Below are positions 31,610-40,879 of a stretch of DNA of 64,000 nt, piece by piece. The stretch lies in assembly GCF_024178165.1 (NCBI RefSeq), contig NZ_JAMZIE010000003.1:372001-436000 (forward strand), written 5' to 3'. Below the pieces are notes generated by a model, which saw only the letters and a program-made list of their open reading frames with translations, made no database searches and was not told the DNA's origin. Positions within the stretch are counted from its first letter, which is position 1. Every line of letters begins with the position of its first letter. A program made the translations under genes and the position numbers. The stretch comes from Halohasta salina. GTDB taxonomy: Archaea > Halobacteriota > Halobacteria > Halobacteriales > Haloferacaceae.

Positions 31610-33136
31610 TCAGTTCGGGTCGACCCTGACCTCGTTGTGGCTGACGTGAAGGTATTTCAGAAGGTCGGCCGCGCCGGTGAGTTCGACGGTCGTTTCGGCC
31701 AGCGATGACTTGTACTCCAGATTGAAGTTCCCCTTCACGTCGAGACTGTTGGCGACGATCGAGCCGACGATGTCGACGGTGCCGCTGGTCTCGATATCGG
31801 CGTCGGGGGCGTAGACGATCGCCTCGATCCGGACGGTGCCGCCGCCGCTGGAGTCATCGAGGAATCCATTACCGATGAACAGCCGGTTCCGCGCGGGTTC
31901 GGCGTCGACACTGGCCGTTCCCAGATAGCCGTTGCCGTCGGCGTTGAACGAGTCGGCGACGTAGTACTCGACGTGGTGATCGGAGCTATCGGTCACCGTC
32001 ACGTCGTTGTTCTGGATGTCGAACTCGCCGTCGACGATGATCGTCACGTTCCCACTGCTGGTGTCGATATCGAGGTCATCGGTGAGGACGAGATCACCGT
32101 CGATGTAGTAGGTGCCGGCATCGATCGACCCACCGGACGCAGAGAGACTACCGTTGCCGGTGCCGTCGGCTTCGGCGGTTGCGATCCGGTTGTCGATCAG
32201 TGGGTCGGCCGACCGGTGGGGGGTGAAGTCCTCGACCGGTTCGTCGATGTCGGCGCTGCCTTTCGCCTCGTAAAACGTCTCGACCGACAGCGCGTTGTCG
32301 AAGGTCTCGGTGTCGGGGACGACCAGCCGCGACACGACCGTTCGATTCGAGTGGTAGATCTCGGTCTCGCCCTCGGTGCGCTCGTCGAGGAACGCGTACC
32401 AGCCCTGATAGTAGTCGCTTTGGATCTCGATTTCGATCGTTCCCGACTCCAGCGGCGTCGACACCCCGGGGACGGCGTCTTCGGCCACCGTAACGGGCGT
32501 GATCCGGCCGTCGGGCCGGCCGCCGATGACACCCTCGCCGGTGACGTTGATGATCGGCAGCGTCAGGGTCGTCCCGCGGTAGTGGTACTCCGGCGGCGAG
32601 GTCATCCGGCTTGCGTTGCCCTGTTTCGTCCAGATCCCACCGCCCTGATAGGCGATCTCCCGGTCCTCGCCGACGTAGACGAGCGCCCCCATCGTGGTCC
32701 GGTTGTCGTTGAGCAGTTCCCGGTCGCTGCCGGTGGCGTTGTACACCCGTATCGACCCCGCGTCGGGGCGGACCGCCAGCGTCCCCTCCTGCATCGCCCC
32801 GAGGCTGAACCGCTGGGAGTCCGCATCGCCCAGCGCGACGAGGCTGATCTTCGAACTCATGTGTGCCATCCCGGTTTCGACGTTGGTCGACTCCGCATCC
32901 GAAATCAGATCGCCGACTGCCACCCCACCCAGCGCCAGCGAGGTGCCGATCACCGTCATCGACAACCCGAGAATCAGCACGGTTCCCAACACCTCCGACT
33001 GGCTCCGCTCGGCACGCCCGAACCGACGCGATCCGTCGACCCCCGTCGGTCCCTCGGGATGGCTGTCGCCCGACTCGCGGCGTGTCATCGTTGTTCGTAG
33101 CCACCCGGCGAGCCCGCGGGGTTCCATATCCGACAA
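31610..33136 (-). CDS. Pilin-like secreted protein with class III signal (508 aa)
   Basis: Near residues 43-75 the protein has RSQSEVLGTVLILGLSMTVIGTSLALGG, the archaeal prepilin-type motif (polar residues, then QSEVLG and a hydrophobic helix), processed by a PibD-like peptidase. The long extracellular part has beta-helix-like repeats toward the C-terminus (SGNVTIIVDGEFDIQNNDVTV, VDIVGSIVANSLDVKGN). It resembles the large pilin-domain (DUF7289-like) proteins of haloarchaea. The first 40 residues are basic and probably cytoplasmic, or the true start is internal. Likely an adhesin or surface structure component. Confidence 0.75.
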   Translation of the reverse strand: MSDMEPRGLAGWLRTTMTRRESGDSHPEGPTGVDGSRRFGRAERSQSEVLGTVLILGLSMTVIGTSLALGGVAVGDLISDAESTNVETGMAHMSSKISLVALGDADSQRFSLGAMQEGTLAVRPDAGSIRVYNATGSDRELLNDNRTTMGALVYVGEDREIAYQGGGIWTKQGNASRMTSPPEYHYRGTTLTLPIINVTGEGVIGGRPDGRITPVTVAEDAVPGVSTPLESGTIEIEIQSDYYQGWYAFLDERTEGETEIYHSNRTVVSRLVVPDTETFDNALSVETFYEAKGSADIDEPVEDFTPHRSADPLIDNRIATAEADGTGNGSLSASGGSIDAGTYYIDGDLVLTDDLDIDTSSGNVTIIVDGEFDIQNNDVTVTDSSDHHVEYYVADSFNADGNGYLGTASVDAEPARNRLFIGNGFLDDSSGGGTVRIEAIVYAPDADIETSGTVDIVGSIVANSLDVKGNFNLEYKSSLAETTVELTGAADLLKYLHVSHNEVRVDPN

Positions 33137-33338
33137 TTGGTCCCGTTCCTGATAAACACTCTCACAATCCGATCAGTCGGCCGGTATTCCGGTCGACCGG
33201 TCGACGGTGCCGAACGTATCGAGGGATTGATTCGTACGGAGCGGGCTCGGGATCGACGACGCGAGCCTATCGGATACGGTGACAACCACACAAATTGCCA
33301 ATATTTTGATTGTTTCTGATGCGGTACTCACAGGAGGT

Positions 33339-33608
33339 ATGGCCGAAAAGACACACCACGAAACCACGCTCTCACAGTCGGAAGCCGCGGCGTATCTCCA
33401 GACGCTCGGGAACGATCTCGCGGCGGAGTCCGGGTCCTGGCTCGTCCCAGTCGGGAACAAGGAGGTCACGGTGCACCCCGACACCCAGCTTGATCTGGAG
33501 GCGACCGTCGACGAACGCTCGCGGCTGCTCGGCGACGATATCACCGAAGTGACCGTTCAGTTACGCTGGACGGACCGCGAGGAGTCGGCGGGAGGCGAGG
33601 GGGAATGA
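33339..33608 (+). CDS. Amphi-Trp domain-like protein (89 aa)
   Basis: The start HHETTLSQSEAAAYLQTLGNDLAA followed by WLVPVGNKEVTVHP and a closing VTVQLRW fits small amphi-Trp domain proteins, which are common in haloarchaea and of unknown function. ATG 33339 is preferred because a TATA-like CCAATATTTTGATTG lies about 30 bases upstream, as in leaderless haloarchaeal genes; the frame to 33279 would cover this promoter. It overlaps the next gene by four bases. Confidence 0.65.
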   Translation: MAEKTHHETTLSQSEAAAYLQTLGNDLAAESGSWLVPVGNKEVTVHPDTQLDLEATVDERSRLLGDDITEVTVQLRWTDREESAGGEGE

Positions 33609-33976
33609 TCCTACAAGCGACCGCCGCAGGGTCGATCATCGTCCTGCTGGTCAACCTGCTTATCGGAACGGTCGCCATCTACGCCGGTGCGCGGCTCGTC
33701 ATCGATGCCGACACTGGGGTGGGACGGGCGGCCGTCACGGCGCTGCTGGGCGCGCTTGCGTGGGCGCTGGTGAGCTTTTTCGTCGGCTGGATTCCCCTGC
33801 TCGGCCCGCTGCTCACGCTTTTGGCGTGGATCGGGATCATCAACTGGCAGTATCCCGATGGGTGGGGGTCGGCTGCCGGCATCGGGCTGGTCGCGTGGCT
33901 GATCTCGGTCGCCGCCCTCGTCGTGCTCAGCAGCGTCGGACTCGTCGGGATCGAGGCCCTCGGCGTGCCGGCCTAA
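33605..33976 (+). CDS. Membrane protein (123 aa)
   Basis: Four hydrophobic helices: SIIVLLVNLLIGTVAIYAG, AVTALLGALAWALVSFF, PLLGPLLTLLAWIGII and GIGLVAWLISVAALVVLSSV. Coupled to the amphi-Trp-like gene and convergent with the S9 peptidase gene across 18 bases. Common in haloarchaea as far as I recall; role unknown. Confidence 0.7.
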   Translation: MILQATAAGSIIVLLVNLLIGTVAIYAGARLVIDADTGVGRAAVTALLGALAWALVSFFVGWIPLLGPLLTLLAWIGIINWQYPDGWGSAAGIGLVAWLISVAALVVLSSVGLVGIEALGVPA

Positions 33977-33994
33977 CGGCAGGCCGTTGCCCGC

Positions 33995-35818
33995 CTATGT
34001 GACGTGCTCGGCGAGGAACTCGACGATCGCCTGATAGGCCTCAATCCGGTTTCCCAGCTTGGTGATCCCGTGGCCCTCGTCGTCGAAGACGAGTTTCTCG
34101 ACCGGCACCCCTTGCTCGCGGGCCTCGTCGGCGATCTGTTCGGCCTCGTCGACCGGCACCCGAGGGTCGTTTTCGCCGTGGAGGACGAACAGCGGCGCGT
34201 CGATCGCCGCCACCCTGTTGATCGGCGAAATCGACTCCAAAAAGTCCCGGTCCTCGTCGAGCGAGCCGTACTCGGCTTCCCGGAGTTCGCGCCGCCACTC
34301 ACCGGTGTTTTCGAGGAACGTGACGAAGTTGGCGATGCCGACGATGTCGACGCCCGCCGCCCACAACTCAGGATACTCGGTCAGCGCCGCCAGTACCATG
34401 AAGCCGCCGTAAGAGCCACCCATGGCGACGATCCGGTCGGGGTCGACCGCGGGATGATCGTGGAGCCACTCGACGGCCGCTTTCAGATCCCTGACCGAAT
34501 CCATCCGGTTTTCCACGTCGTCGAGGGCTGCATACGACTTGCCGTAGCCCGACGACCCCCGGACGTTCGGCTCGAAGACGGCATAGCCGTTGGCCAGCAG
34601 GTACTGTTTGACGCTGTTGAACGAGGGTCGGCGCTGTGATTCGGGGCCGCCGTGGATGTCGACGATCACGGGCGTCTCGCTCGTGCCGGTATCCGTTTCG
34701 GGGAGCGCGAAGAACGCCGGGATCTCCCGGCCGTCGAACGTCGGGTAGTGGACCAACTCGCTTTCGACGAACGTCTCGCGTGTGATCCCGGCGGTCGGCG
34801 CGTCGGTCCAGCGTTCGGTTTCGCCCGATCGGATGTCGACGACGTAGACGTTGGCGTTCTCGGTGTCGGCCGTCAGGGTGACCGCAAACCGGTCGCCGTC
34901 GGGGCCGAAGCTGACGCCGCCGGAGACGCCCCGCGGCAGGTCCGGATCGGGGAACGGATCGATCCGGTCGGGGGCAACGAGTTCGCCCGCGGTCCATTCC
35001 GTGTAGCCGTCGACGTTCCGCCCGTAGACGATCCGCCGGGACTCCTCGTCGACCGCCAGCCCGCCGACGTTCCACTCGTCGCCCGCGTGGTCCCGGCGCT
35101 CGGTGTCGACGATGGTGAACTCCCCGGCGTCGACCGCGAGCCGTTCGAGCCGGAGCGTGTCGGTTGCCCGGTCGGTGACGAGATAGACGTGCTCGCCGTC
35201 CGGCCCCCAGTTCGGGCTGTTGTACCGCACCCGTCCCTCGTGGGGTGTCAGGTGGTCGACCTCGCCGGACTCGACATCGAGGGTGTAGAGGTCGCCGTCG
35301 TACCCCGAGTAGGCCTGATGGACGAGCAGTTGGCTGTCGTCGGGACTCCACCCTGCAAGCGAGAGCCAGCCGTCGCCCTCGTAGACGCGTTCGGCCTCGT
35401 CGCCGGCCGCATCGCGGTCTTGGACGTAGACGTCGAAGACGGACTCATCGCGGCGGTTCGAGGCGAAGGCGAACTGCTCGCCGTCGTGGCTCCAGCCGCC
35501 CCACCGGTGTTTGGCGTCGGGATGCTGAGTGAGGTCCGTGATCGTCCCGTCGACGAGATCCAGTCGGTGGAACTGGGTCCGTTCGTTGCCGCCGGTGTCC
35601 GTGCCGAAGACGACTTCCTGCCGTTCGGGCGAGTAGTCGGCGAAGGTGACTCGCTCCTCGAAGAAGGTGTGCTGGTCGGGCCACGCGCCCGCTGCGGTGA
35701 GACTCCAGAGCTGTGGCGTCCCGGTCGTATCGAGGCGGAAGCAGAGCCGGTCGCCCTCGGGGCCGAAACTCGGCCCGTAGGCGCTCCGAACGTTGAGGTA
35801 GCGTTCGATCCCGTACAT
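33995..35818 (-). CDS. S9 family prolyl oligopeptidase-like serine peptidase
   Basis: A 607-residue cytoplasmic peptidase. Residues 1-360 form a beta-propeller with WD-like repeats (SPDDSQLLVHQ, NSPNWGPDGEHVYLV). The alpha/beta-hydrolase domain has GGSYGGFM with the nucleophile Ser near 470, Asp near 551 in NDPRVP and His near 583 in DEGHGI. It fits the acylaminoacyl-peptidase/dipeptidyl-peptidase branch. No signal peptide. It is divergent from the glycosyltransferase gene. Confidence 0.9.
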   Translation of the reverse strand: MYGIERYLNVRSAYGPSFGPEGDRLCFRLDTTGTPQLWSLTAAGAWPDQHTFFEERVTFADYSPERQEVVFGTDTGGNERTQFHRLDLVDGTITDLTQHPDAKHRWGGWSHDGEQFAFASNRRDESVFDVYVQDRDAAGDEAERVYEGDGWLSLAGWSPDDSQLLVHQAYSGYDGDLYTLDVESGEVDHLTPHEGRVRYNSPNWGPDGEHVYLVTDRATDTLRLERLAVDAGEFTIVDTERRDHAGDEWNVGGLAVDEESRRIVYGRNVDGYTEWTAGELVAPDRIDPFPDPDLPRGVSGGVSFGPDGDRFAVTLTADTENANVYVVDIRSGETERWTDAPTAGITRETFVESELVHYPTFDGREIPAFFALPETDTGTSETPVIVDIHGGPESQRRPSFNSVKQYLLANGYAVFEPNVRGSSGYGKSYAALDDVENRMDSVRDLKAAVEWLHDHPAVDPDRIVAMGGSYGGFMVLAALTEYPELWAAGVDIVGIANFVTFLENTGEWRRELREAEYGSLDEDRDFLESISPINRVAAIDAPLFVLHGENDPRVPVDEAEQIADEAREQGVPVEKLVFDDEGHGITKLGNRIEAYQAIVEFLAEHVT

Positions 35819-35900
35819 GGGCGTACGTCGCGGGCCGTCGACAAACCGTTTCGGGTTGGATCGCCGGGGTTTTTACTGCCCGCATCCCTCGCTCGGAACG

Positions 35901-36974
35901 ATGCGTGTCGCGTTCGTCTCGCTGTATACGCTCCATACGCGTGACACGTATGTAACCCGCCGGCTGGCCCGGCTCTCCGGCCTGCTGGCCGAGCGCGGCC
36001 ACGACGTCCACGTGCTTTGCGGGCGGTGGTGGGACGGCTCCCACCCGACCTTCGAGCAGGACGACATCACCTATCGGGCGGTCGACGGCGACTTCTCCTC
36101 GAAGCTGTTCGTCTCGAAGCTACCCTTCGCGCTCCGGCGGACCGATCCCGACGTCGTCCACGTCCCCAACAGCCCTGTCGGCCACGCCAGAGCGGCCAAA
36201 ACCGCCTGTCGGCTCCTTCGAACGCCCGTCGTCGTCGACTGGTGGGCCGACCGCGTCGGCGAATCCGACAGCGACTACCGGAAACTCGCCCGGAGCGCCG
36301 ACGCGCTCGTCGCGCCCTCCGAGACGGTCAAAACCGTCGTCCGGGGCCACGGCGCACCCGAGGACGCCGTTTCGGTGATCCCGCCGAGCATCGACTTCGA
36401 ACTCGTCGAGTCGGCGACCCCCGACGACCAGGTCGACTACGTCTACAGCCGCCGACTCGACGCGGACGCCAACGTCGAGACGTTCCTGCTCGCGCTGGCC
36501 GAACTCCGCGAGCGGGAGTGGAACGCCGCCGTCATCGGCTCCGGCCCCGCCCTCGACGACGCCAAACGAACCGCGAGGGATCTCCGGATCGAGGATCGGG
36601 TCGCCTTCCCCGGCGAACTCCCGGAGGCCGAACGGGTCCCGATCCTCAAGGGAGCCCACGTCTTCGCCCAGACGGCCACTCACGAGCCGTTCGCCACCGA
36701 ACTGCTGTGGGGGCTGGCCTGCGGCTGTGTCGGTATCGCCGAGTACCAGACCGACTCGGCGGCCCACGAACTTATCGAACGCAAATCTCGACTGCCCGAC
36801 ACCCGAGGGAGCATGGTCTCGTCGCCACAGGAACTGGCCGACGAGATCGTCGACGCCGAGCGGTTGGCACACCGAACGGTCAACGCGAACTACGACCGGT
36901 ACGACCACGATCCGGTCACCGACTGCTACCTCGACCTCTACGAGGCCGTCGTCGACGACTACGGCTTCTTCTGA
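35901..36974 (+). CDS. GT4-type glycosyltransferase
   Basis: The 357-residue protein starts MRVAFVSLYTLHTRDTYVTRRLARLSGLLAERGHDVHVL, the Rossmann strand-loop-helix of GT-B transferases. A WWADRVGESDSDYRKLARSADALVAPSETVKTVV segment follows, and in the C-terminal half EPFATELLWGLACGCVGIAEYQ, the donor-sugar binding region of GT4. ATG 35901 is chosen over an upstream in-frame start because it sits 20-30 bases after a T-rich promoter and gives the expected N-terminus. Donor and acceptor are unknown; surface glycan synthesis is likely. Confidence 0.85.
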   Translation: MRVAFVSLYTLHTRDTYVTRRLARLSGLLAERGHDVHVLCGRWWDGSHPTFEQDDITYRAVDGDFSSKLFVSKLPFALRRTDPDVVHVPNSPVGHARAAKTACRLLRTPVVVDWWADRVGESDSDYRKLARSADALVAPSETVKTVVRGHGAPEDAVSVIPPSIDFELVESATPDDQVDYVYSRRLDADANVETFLLALAELREREWNAAVIGSGPALDDAKRTARDLRIEDRVAFPGELPEAERVPILKGAHVFAQTATHEPFATELLWGLACGCVGIAEYQTDSAAHELIERKSRLPDTRGSMVSSPQELADEIVDAERLAHRTVNANYDRYDHDPVTDCYLDLYEAVVDDYGFF

Positions 36975-36991
36975 GCGCGCCGGCCGGTGCT

Positions 36992-37070
36992 GTAGTCTCT
37001 CACTACCCTCTCGATTCCGATCGGTAGTCGCCGACTACTACCCGGATACTGGTCGGTAGGAAGTTCCTAC
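36992..37070. terminator. GTAG/CTAC inverted repeats between convergent genes
   Basis: Between the convergent glycosyltransferase and tmcA genes lie GTAG-N7-CTAC (36992-37006), GTAGTCG-C-CGACTAC (37024-37038) and GTAGGAA-G-TTCCTAC (37056-37070), the last two perfect 15-base palindromes. They may stop transcription in both directions or bind a protein. Confidence 0.4.
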
Positions 37071-37073
37071 GGC

Positions 37074-39350
37074 TCATTCGTAGCGCTCGCGCTCGGCTTC
37101 GGCGACCGCGCCGCCGAAGACCGCACAGAACGTTCGGGCAACCGCTCCCATCTCGCGCATACACTGGCTGGTCGACGCATAGTCGAGCGCCTCGGCGACC
37201 GACGCCCACGGCTCCCCCTGCAGTACCTTGCGGATCAGGAGGTGAGCCTGTCGCTCGGTCAGTTCGTCGACCGGTCTCGACAGGGCCGCCAGCGAGAGCC
37301 TGCGGAACACCCCCGGTGCGGCCTCGTAGGTCCCCGGCCCGTAGCCGACGCCGGCGACGACCTGCCACTCCCGATCGGTGAGGTCGAGGTCGCCGCCCGT
37401 CGGCGGTCCGGCGGCCGCGAGGAGTTCACGGACGACGTCCGGGTCGACGTCCGAGAGGACATCACACAGCATGGGGCCGATCCGCTCGCGGAGCCGGGCG
37501 GTGTGGCGGTCGACGAGTTCGCGGCCCGCGGCCGAACTGGGCCGGAGCATGAGCGCCGAGTGCTCGCCGCTGCGGTCGTTGGCCGTGATCGAGAGGTGGA
37601 CCGGCCGGTAGTCGTTGGCCCGCCAGAAGCCGACCAGCCGTGGGGTCGCCCCATAGCCGACGCCGAACCAGTCGACCGCGTCGGCGAACTCCGCATGACA
37701 CCGCTCCAAGAGGTACGAACCGAGGCCTTTCGAGCGGGCGGCGTGGTGGGTGGCGATCCGCATCACCCGGTAGCCGACCAGTCCGGCGGCGGCCTCGTCC
37801 CGGAGTTGGCTGGTCAACACGTCCGGCAGCATGTTGCCGCGGACGCGCTGGCCCTCGTAGATCGACGCCCGGAGGTCGGCGTCCAGTCCTCCCTCGCGGG
37901 CGAGGACGGCCACCGAGACGACGTGGCCGGAGACTTCGAGCGCGCACACTTCCAGATTGGGAGCGTCCAGCAGCCGGACTAAATCGGTCGGTTCGGTCCG
38001 GTAGTGAGCGACTACTAACAAGCCGAAGACCGACCGGAGGAGCTGTTCGTCGCCCGCGAGCTCGTCTTGGGTGAGTCGGCGGTAGTCGACGCGTTCGGGA
38101 GTCGCCCCCGCGACCAGTTGGTCGACCGGCGGGGCGGCATCCAGCAGCAGCGTCCGGAACAACCACGACTCGACGGGGTCGCCGCGGGCGTACCGGATCG
38201 GCTCGGCGAGTTCGACGGTCTCGATGCGGTGGTGGCTCTCGGCCAGCCGGTCGCGGAACCGGACGTCGAACCCCCGACCCGTCCCCTCGTAGCCGTGGAC
38301 GGTCGTACAGAACGCCGCCGCCGGAGCCGCCAGTAGCGATTCGAGGCGGTCGACCGGGATCGCGGCAGCCTCGTCGGCGATGACGACGTCGACCGTCTCT
38401 GCGAGCGGCGTTGCTTCCGGCGGAGTGCGGAACCTGATCCGACCGCCTGTCGAGGCGGTGAGCCGCGGGGAGTCGGTGTTCGCGGCCGTCGACAGCACGT
38501 CGAGCCGGTCGAGGAGCCGCTCGGCACGGGTGAAGATCGGCGCGGCGTTGTCGAAGGCGGGAGCGGTCACGAGCACGTCGCGGCCCGCGGCCGCAAGCGA
38601 GCCAGCAGCCAGCCCCGCCGCGCTGGATTTCCCGCGTCCCCGATCGGCTTCGAGCACGACGGCGTGGTCCGGCTCCGAGAGCGCCGACAGGTGGGCGACG
38701 GCGCGGGCTTGGTCGTCGGTCAGGCAGGCCGCGAACGCGGCGGTCGGAAACGGCGTTTCGCGCCGGTCGACCGACCGGCGGCTCGCCCCCTCCGGCCGAT
38801 CAGCCGGCGGCTGTGTGAGCCCGTCGCGGTCGACGGTGATCGACACCGCGTCGGCGTCGTCGTCGGCTTCGAGTTCGGCGATGGCGACGCCCGGATGGGT
38901 CGAGAGCGTCTCGACCAGTCGGTGGCGAAACCGGTTGCCGACCGCCGAGCGGTCGAACGGCGGGACGGCGACCCGGTCGACAAGCGCCTCCAGCCGGGTG
39001 GGAATCTCGGCCAGCGGCGGCGTGAGCAAGACGAGCAGGCCGCCGCCGTCGACCGCGCCCGCGACTTGACCGAGCGTGTTCGCCGAAAAGTCCGCGTGGC
39101 AGTCGAGGACGACGATCTCGCGAGTGGTGCCGAGGAGATCACCGGCACCGGTCGGCGGCAGTCGGTGAAACCGGAACCCCTCGCGTGTGGTGACGAAACT
39201 CACGTCCTCCGGATCGACGGCGGTCGATTCGACGACACTGTAGGCGGCGTCGATACCCGCTTGCCGCGGACCAGCCAACACCAGCAGCCGACGTTCGTTG
39301 GCTCGGCAGGCCTCCGCACGAAGGTCGCCGGCGAGTTCGGCGAGAGTCAT
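37074..39350 (-). CDS. tmcA: tRNA(Met) cytidine acetyltransferase
   Basis: A 758-residue enzyme that uses ATP and acetyl-CoA to form N4-acetylcytidine in RNA. An N-terminal domain is followed by an RNA-helicase-like module: Walker A near residue 247 (EADRGRGKSS) and Walker B-like VVIADEAAAIP. A GNAT acetyltransferase domain comes next (MRIATHHAARSKGLGSYLLERC) and then a C-terminal RNA-binding domain. This order is diagnostic of TmcA/NAT10 proteins, and archaeal versions can modify rRNA as well as tRNA. A monocistronic gene on the minus strand. Confidence 0.93.
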   Translation of the reverse strand: MTLAELAGDLRAEACRANERRLLVLAGPRQAGIDAAYSVVESTAVDPEDVSFVTTREGFRFHRLPPTGAGDLLGTTREIVVLDCHADFSANTLGQVAGAVDGGGLLVLLTPPLAEIPTRLEALVDRVAVPPFDRSAVGNRFRHRLVETLSTHPGVAIAELEADDDADAVSITVDRDGLTQPPADRPEGASRRSVDRRETPFPTAAFAACLTDDQARAVAHLSALSEPDHAVVLEADRGRGKSSAAGLAAGSLAAAGRDVLVTAPAFDNAAPIFTRAERLLDRLDVLSTAANTDSPRLTASTGGRIRFRTPPEATPLAETVDVVIADEAAAIPVDRLESLLAAPAAAFCTTVHGYEGTGRGFDVRFRDRLAESHHRIETVELAEPIRYARGDPVESWLFRTLLLDAAPPVDQLVAGATPERVDYRRLTQDELAGDEQLLRSVFGLLVVAHYRTEPTDLVRLLDAPNLEVCALEVSGHVVSVAVLAREGGLDADLRASIYEGQRVRGNMLPDVLTSQLRDEAAAGLVGYRVMRIATHHAARSKGLGSYLLERCHAEFADAVDWFGVGYGATPRLVGFWRANDYRPVHLSITANDRSGEHSALMLRPSSAAGRELVDRHTARLRERIGPMLCDVLSDVDPDVVRELLAAAGPPTGGDLDLTDREWQVVAGVGYGPGTYEAAPGVFRRLSLAALSRPVDELTERQAHLLIRKVLQGEPWASVAEALDYASTSQCMREMGAVARTFCAVFGGAVAEAERERYE

Positions 39351-39572
39351 GCGGGAGGTTTCGATGGCCGACGCAAGGCTCTTTCCCTGTCGACCCTCCC
39401 ACGCAGTGGCTCTGTACCACCTCCTGTAGCCGATCCGACAGCGTCTCGCCGGTCACGTATTAGTATACTGGTATAAAGCGCGTGTTTGGCGGTGATGGTC
39501 TCGAAGGATTGGAGCTATGAGTGGCCCAAACGCCTTTTCGGCTGGGCGTGGCCCAATACAGTAGATTGACAA
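39351..39572 (+). promoter_or_regulatory. Upstream region of the four-gene operon next to the gvp genes
   Basis: A TATA-like GGTATAAAG (39471-39479), preceded by TATTAGTATAC, could start a transcript near 39500, about 75 bases before the first ATG. A direct repeat GTGGCCCAA occurs twice about 23 bases apart (39522-39530 and 39545-39553), between this box and the gene. No other gene is supported in this stretch. Confidence 0.35.
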
Positions 39573-40535
39573 ATGTCTTATACGTACATCAGACGACTGC
39601 GCCGCGCAGCACCGACACCCGTTTTGAGCGCTCCGCGTGCTGGGTTCGCCGACACGAGTGGCAGCCGTGCGGACGGTGCGCAGTCGACCGCGGCTGGTGA
39701 GGGGACCGTCGACCGTCGACTGCTCACTGATGGCGGCGAGGAGCGTTCCGAATCCGAGGCCGAGGGTAGTGAGGGCGGCGACGAGGAGATGCAACAATCC
39801 GAACAGGGAGACGCCGGCGAGGAGCAGTCCGAGGTCGAAGGCGACGAGGGAGGGGGCAGCGATACCGAGATGGCACCCCCCGAACCGAAGGGCGAAGCCG
39901 GTGTCGAAGAGGCTGAGGCGGAAGCCACCGAGGAAGAAGAGGCCGAAGAAGCAGCACCCGAGGAGGCGGAAGCCGAACGACCAGCGGCCGAGGAGGAAGC
40001 CCCCGAGGAGGCCGAGGAAGGAGAGACAGTCGACGTCCCCCAGAGCGATGTCGAAAGCGTGGGCGCGACGGACGACGAGAGTACGACGGTCCTGTTTCTC
40101 GATCTCTACGGGTTGGACCTCGACCTGCTCGGGCTCGAAATCGAACTCCATCAGCTCGTGTTGGACGTGTTTGCGACCGAGGGTGACGGGAACCTGTTGG
40201 GGAACCTGCTGTCGGCGGTCGCCGGGCTCACCGACCCCGGTGGGCTGTCGGATCTGTTCCCCGAGGCCTCGGATCTGCTTCCCGAGGGTGGCCTCTCGGG
40301 GCTGCTCCCCGGTGGCGGCTCGATCAAGAACGCCCTCGGTCTCGGCGGGGGAGAAGACGACGGGGAGGGAGCGGAGTCCGGCGGATTCGTTTCCTCGGCA
40401 GCCAGCAGCCTCCGGGAGTCGGTTCCCAGCGTACCGATCAAACAGCTCCTGATCGAGGTGATCGCCGGGGTCATCAAACAGTTGCTCGAATCACCCGAGA
40501 AGGAGGCCGAGGACGCCTCCGGTGAGGGGACATGA
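39573..40535 (+). CDS. Acidic gas-vesicle-locus protein 1 (320 aa)
   Basis: Short basic start (MSYTYIRRLRRAAP), then about 120 residues of extremely Glu-rich low-complexity sequence. A folded part follows: TTVLFLDLYGLDLDLLGLEIELHQLVLDVFA, GNLLGNLLSAVAGL, Gly/Leu-rich repeats, and an end helix VPIKQLLIEVIAGVIKQLLE. The LLGNLLSAVAGL segment resembles a domain I recall from uncharacterised bacterial and haloarchaeal proteins. First of four genes joined by overlaps and convergent with gvpO. It may coat vesicles or act as a scaffold; unproven. Confidence 0.65.
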   Translation: MSYTYIRRLRRAAPTPVLSAPRAGFADTSGSRADGAQSTAAGEGTVDRRLLTDGGEERSESEAEGSEGGDEEMQQSEQGDAGEEQSEVEGDEGGGSDTEMAPPEPKGEAGVEEAEAEATEEEEAEEAAPEEAEAERPAAEEEAPEEAEEGETVDVPQSDVESVGATDDESTTVLFLDLYGLDLDLLGLEIELHQLVLDVFATEGDGNLLGNLLSAVAGLTDPGGLSDLFPEASDLLPEGGLSGLLPGGGSIKNALGLGGGEDDGEGAESGGFVSSAASSLRESVPSVPIKQLLIEVIAGVIKQLLESPEKEAEDASGEGT

Positions 40536-40879
40536 GCGAGACCAACGGGCGGATCGACTACCGTCGACTGGTCCGGGATATCGATTACGCCAGCGCCGTC
40601 GAGGGCACCCGCTTCGAGCAGTACACCGGCGACACCGAGGGCGGTCTCGGCAGCGTCTTGGGTGGCTGGCTCGGGGCCATCCTCGGCCGGTTCGTCGGCA
40701 TGGCACTGGGGCAGGTGGCCCAAGAACTGCTGGTCGACGAACTGTTCGGCGGTGAGGAAGACACAGAGCCCGCTGTGGAGGCGGAAGGCGGCGAGACTGG
40801 GGCGGGCGAGACAGCCGACGAGGGAGGCGACACGTCGGTCGACAGCGATGCGGACTCCCCGGAGGCGGATGCGGAATGA
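40532..40879 (+). CDS. Gas-vesicle-locus protein 2, glycine-rich amphipathic (115 aa)
   Basis: A polar N-terminus (IDYRRLVRDIDYASAVEGTRFEQYTG) is followed by LGGWLGAILGRFVGMALGQVAQELLVDELFGG, an amphipathic glycine-zipper-like helix pair, and a 40-residue acidic tail. The helix could contact membranes or the hydrophobic vesicle wall. Coupled to both neighbours by ATGA overlaps. No family recognised. Confidence 0.6.
   Translation: MSETNGRIDYRRLVRDIDYASAVEGTRFEQYTGDTEGGLGSVLGGWLGAILGRFVGMALGQVAQELLVDELFGGEEDTEPAVEAEGGETGAGETADEGGDTSVDSDADSPEADAE

Noticed and set aside
31973-33100. 375-aa plus-strand frame
   Set aside because: Antisense shadow of the pilin-like gene; its translation is Arg/Asp/Val-rich without motifs, while the minus frame has a clear class III signal.
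34652-35944. 430-aa plus-strand frame
   Set aside because: Antisense of the S9 peptidase, which shows a complete catalytic triad; the plus translation has no domain.
39453-40151. 232-aa minus-strand frame rich in Leu, Gly and Phe
   Set aside because: It is the antisense of the Glu-rich plus-strand protein at 39573; Leu/Phe runs are the complement of GAG/GAA codons. The plus-strand gene has coupled neighbours.
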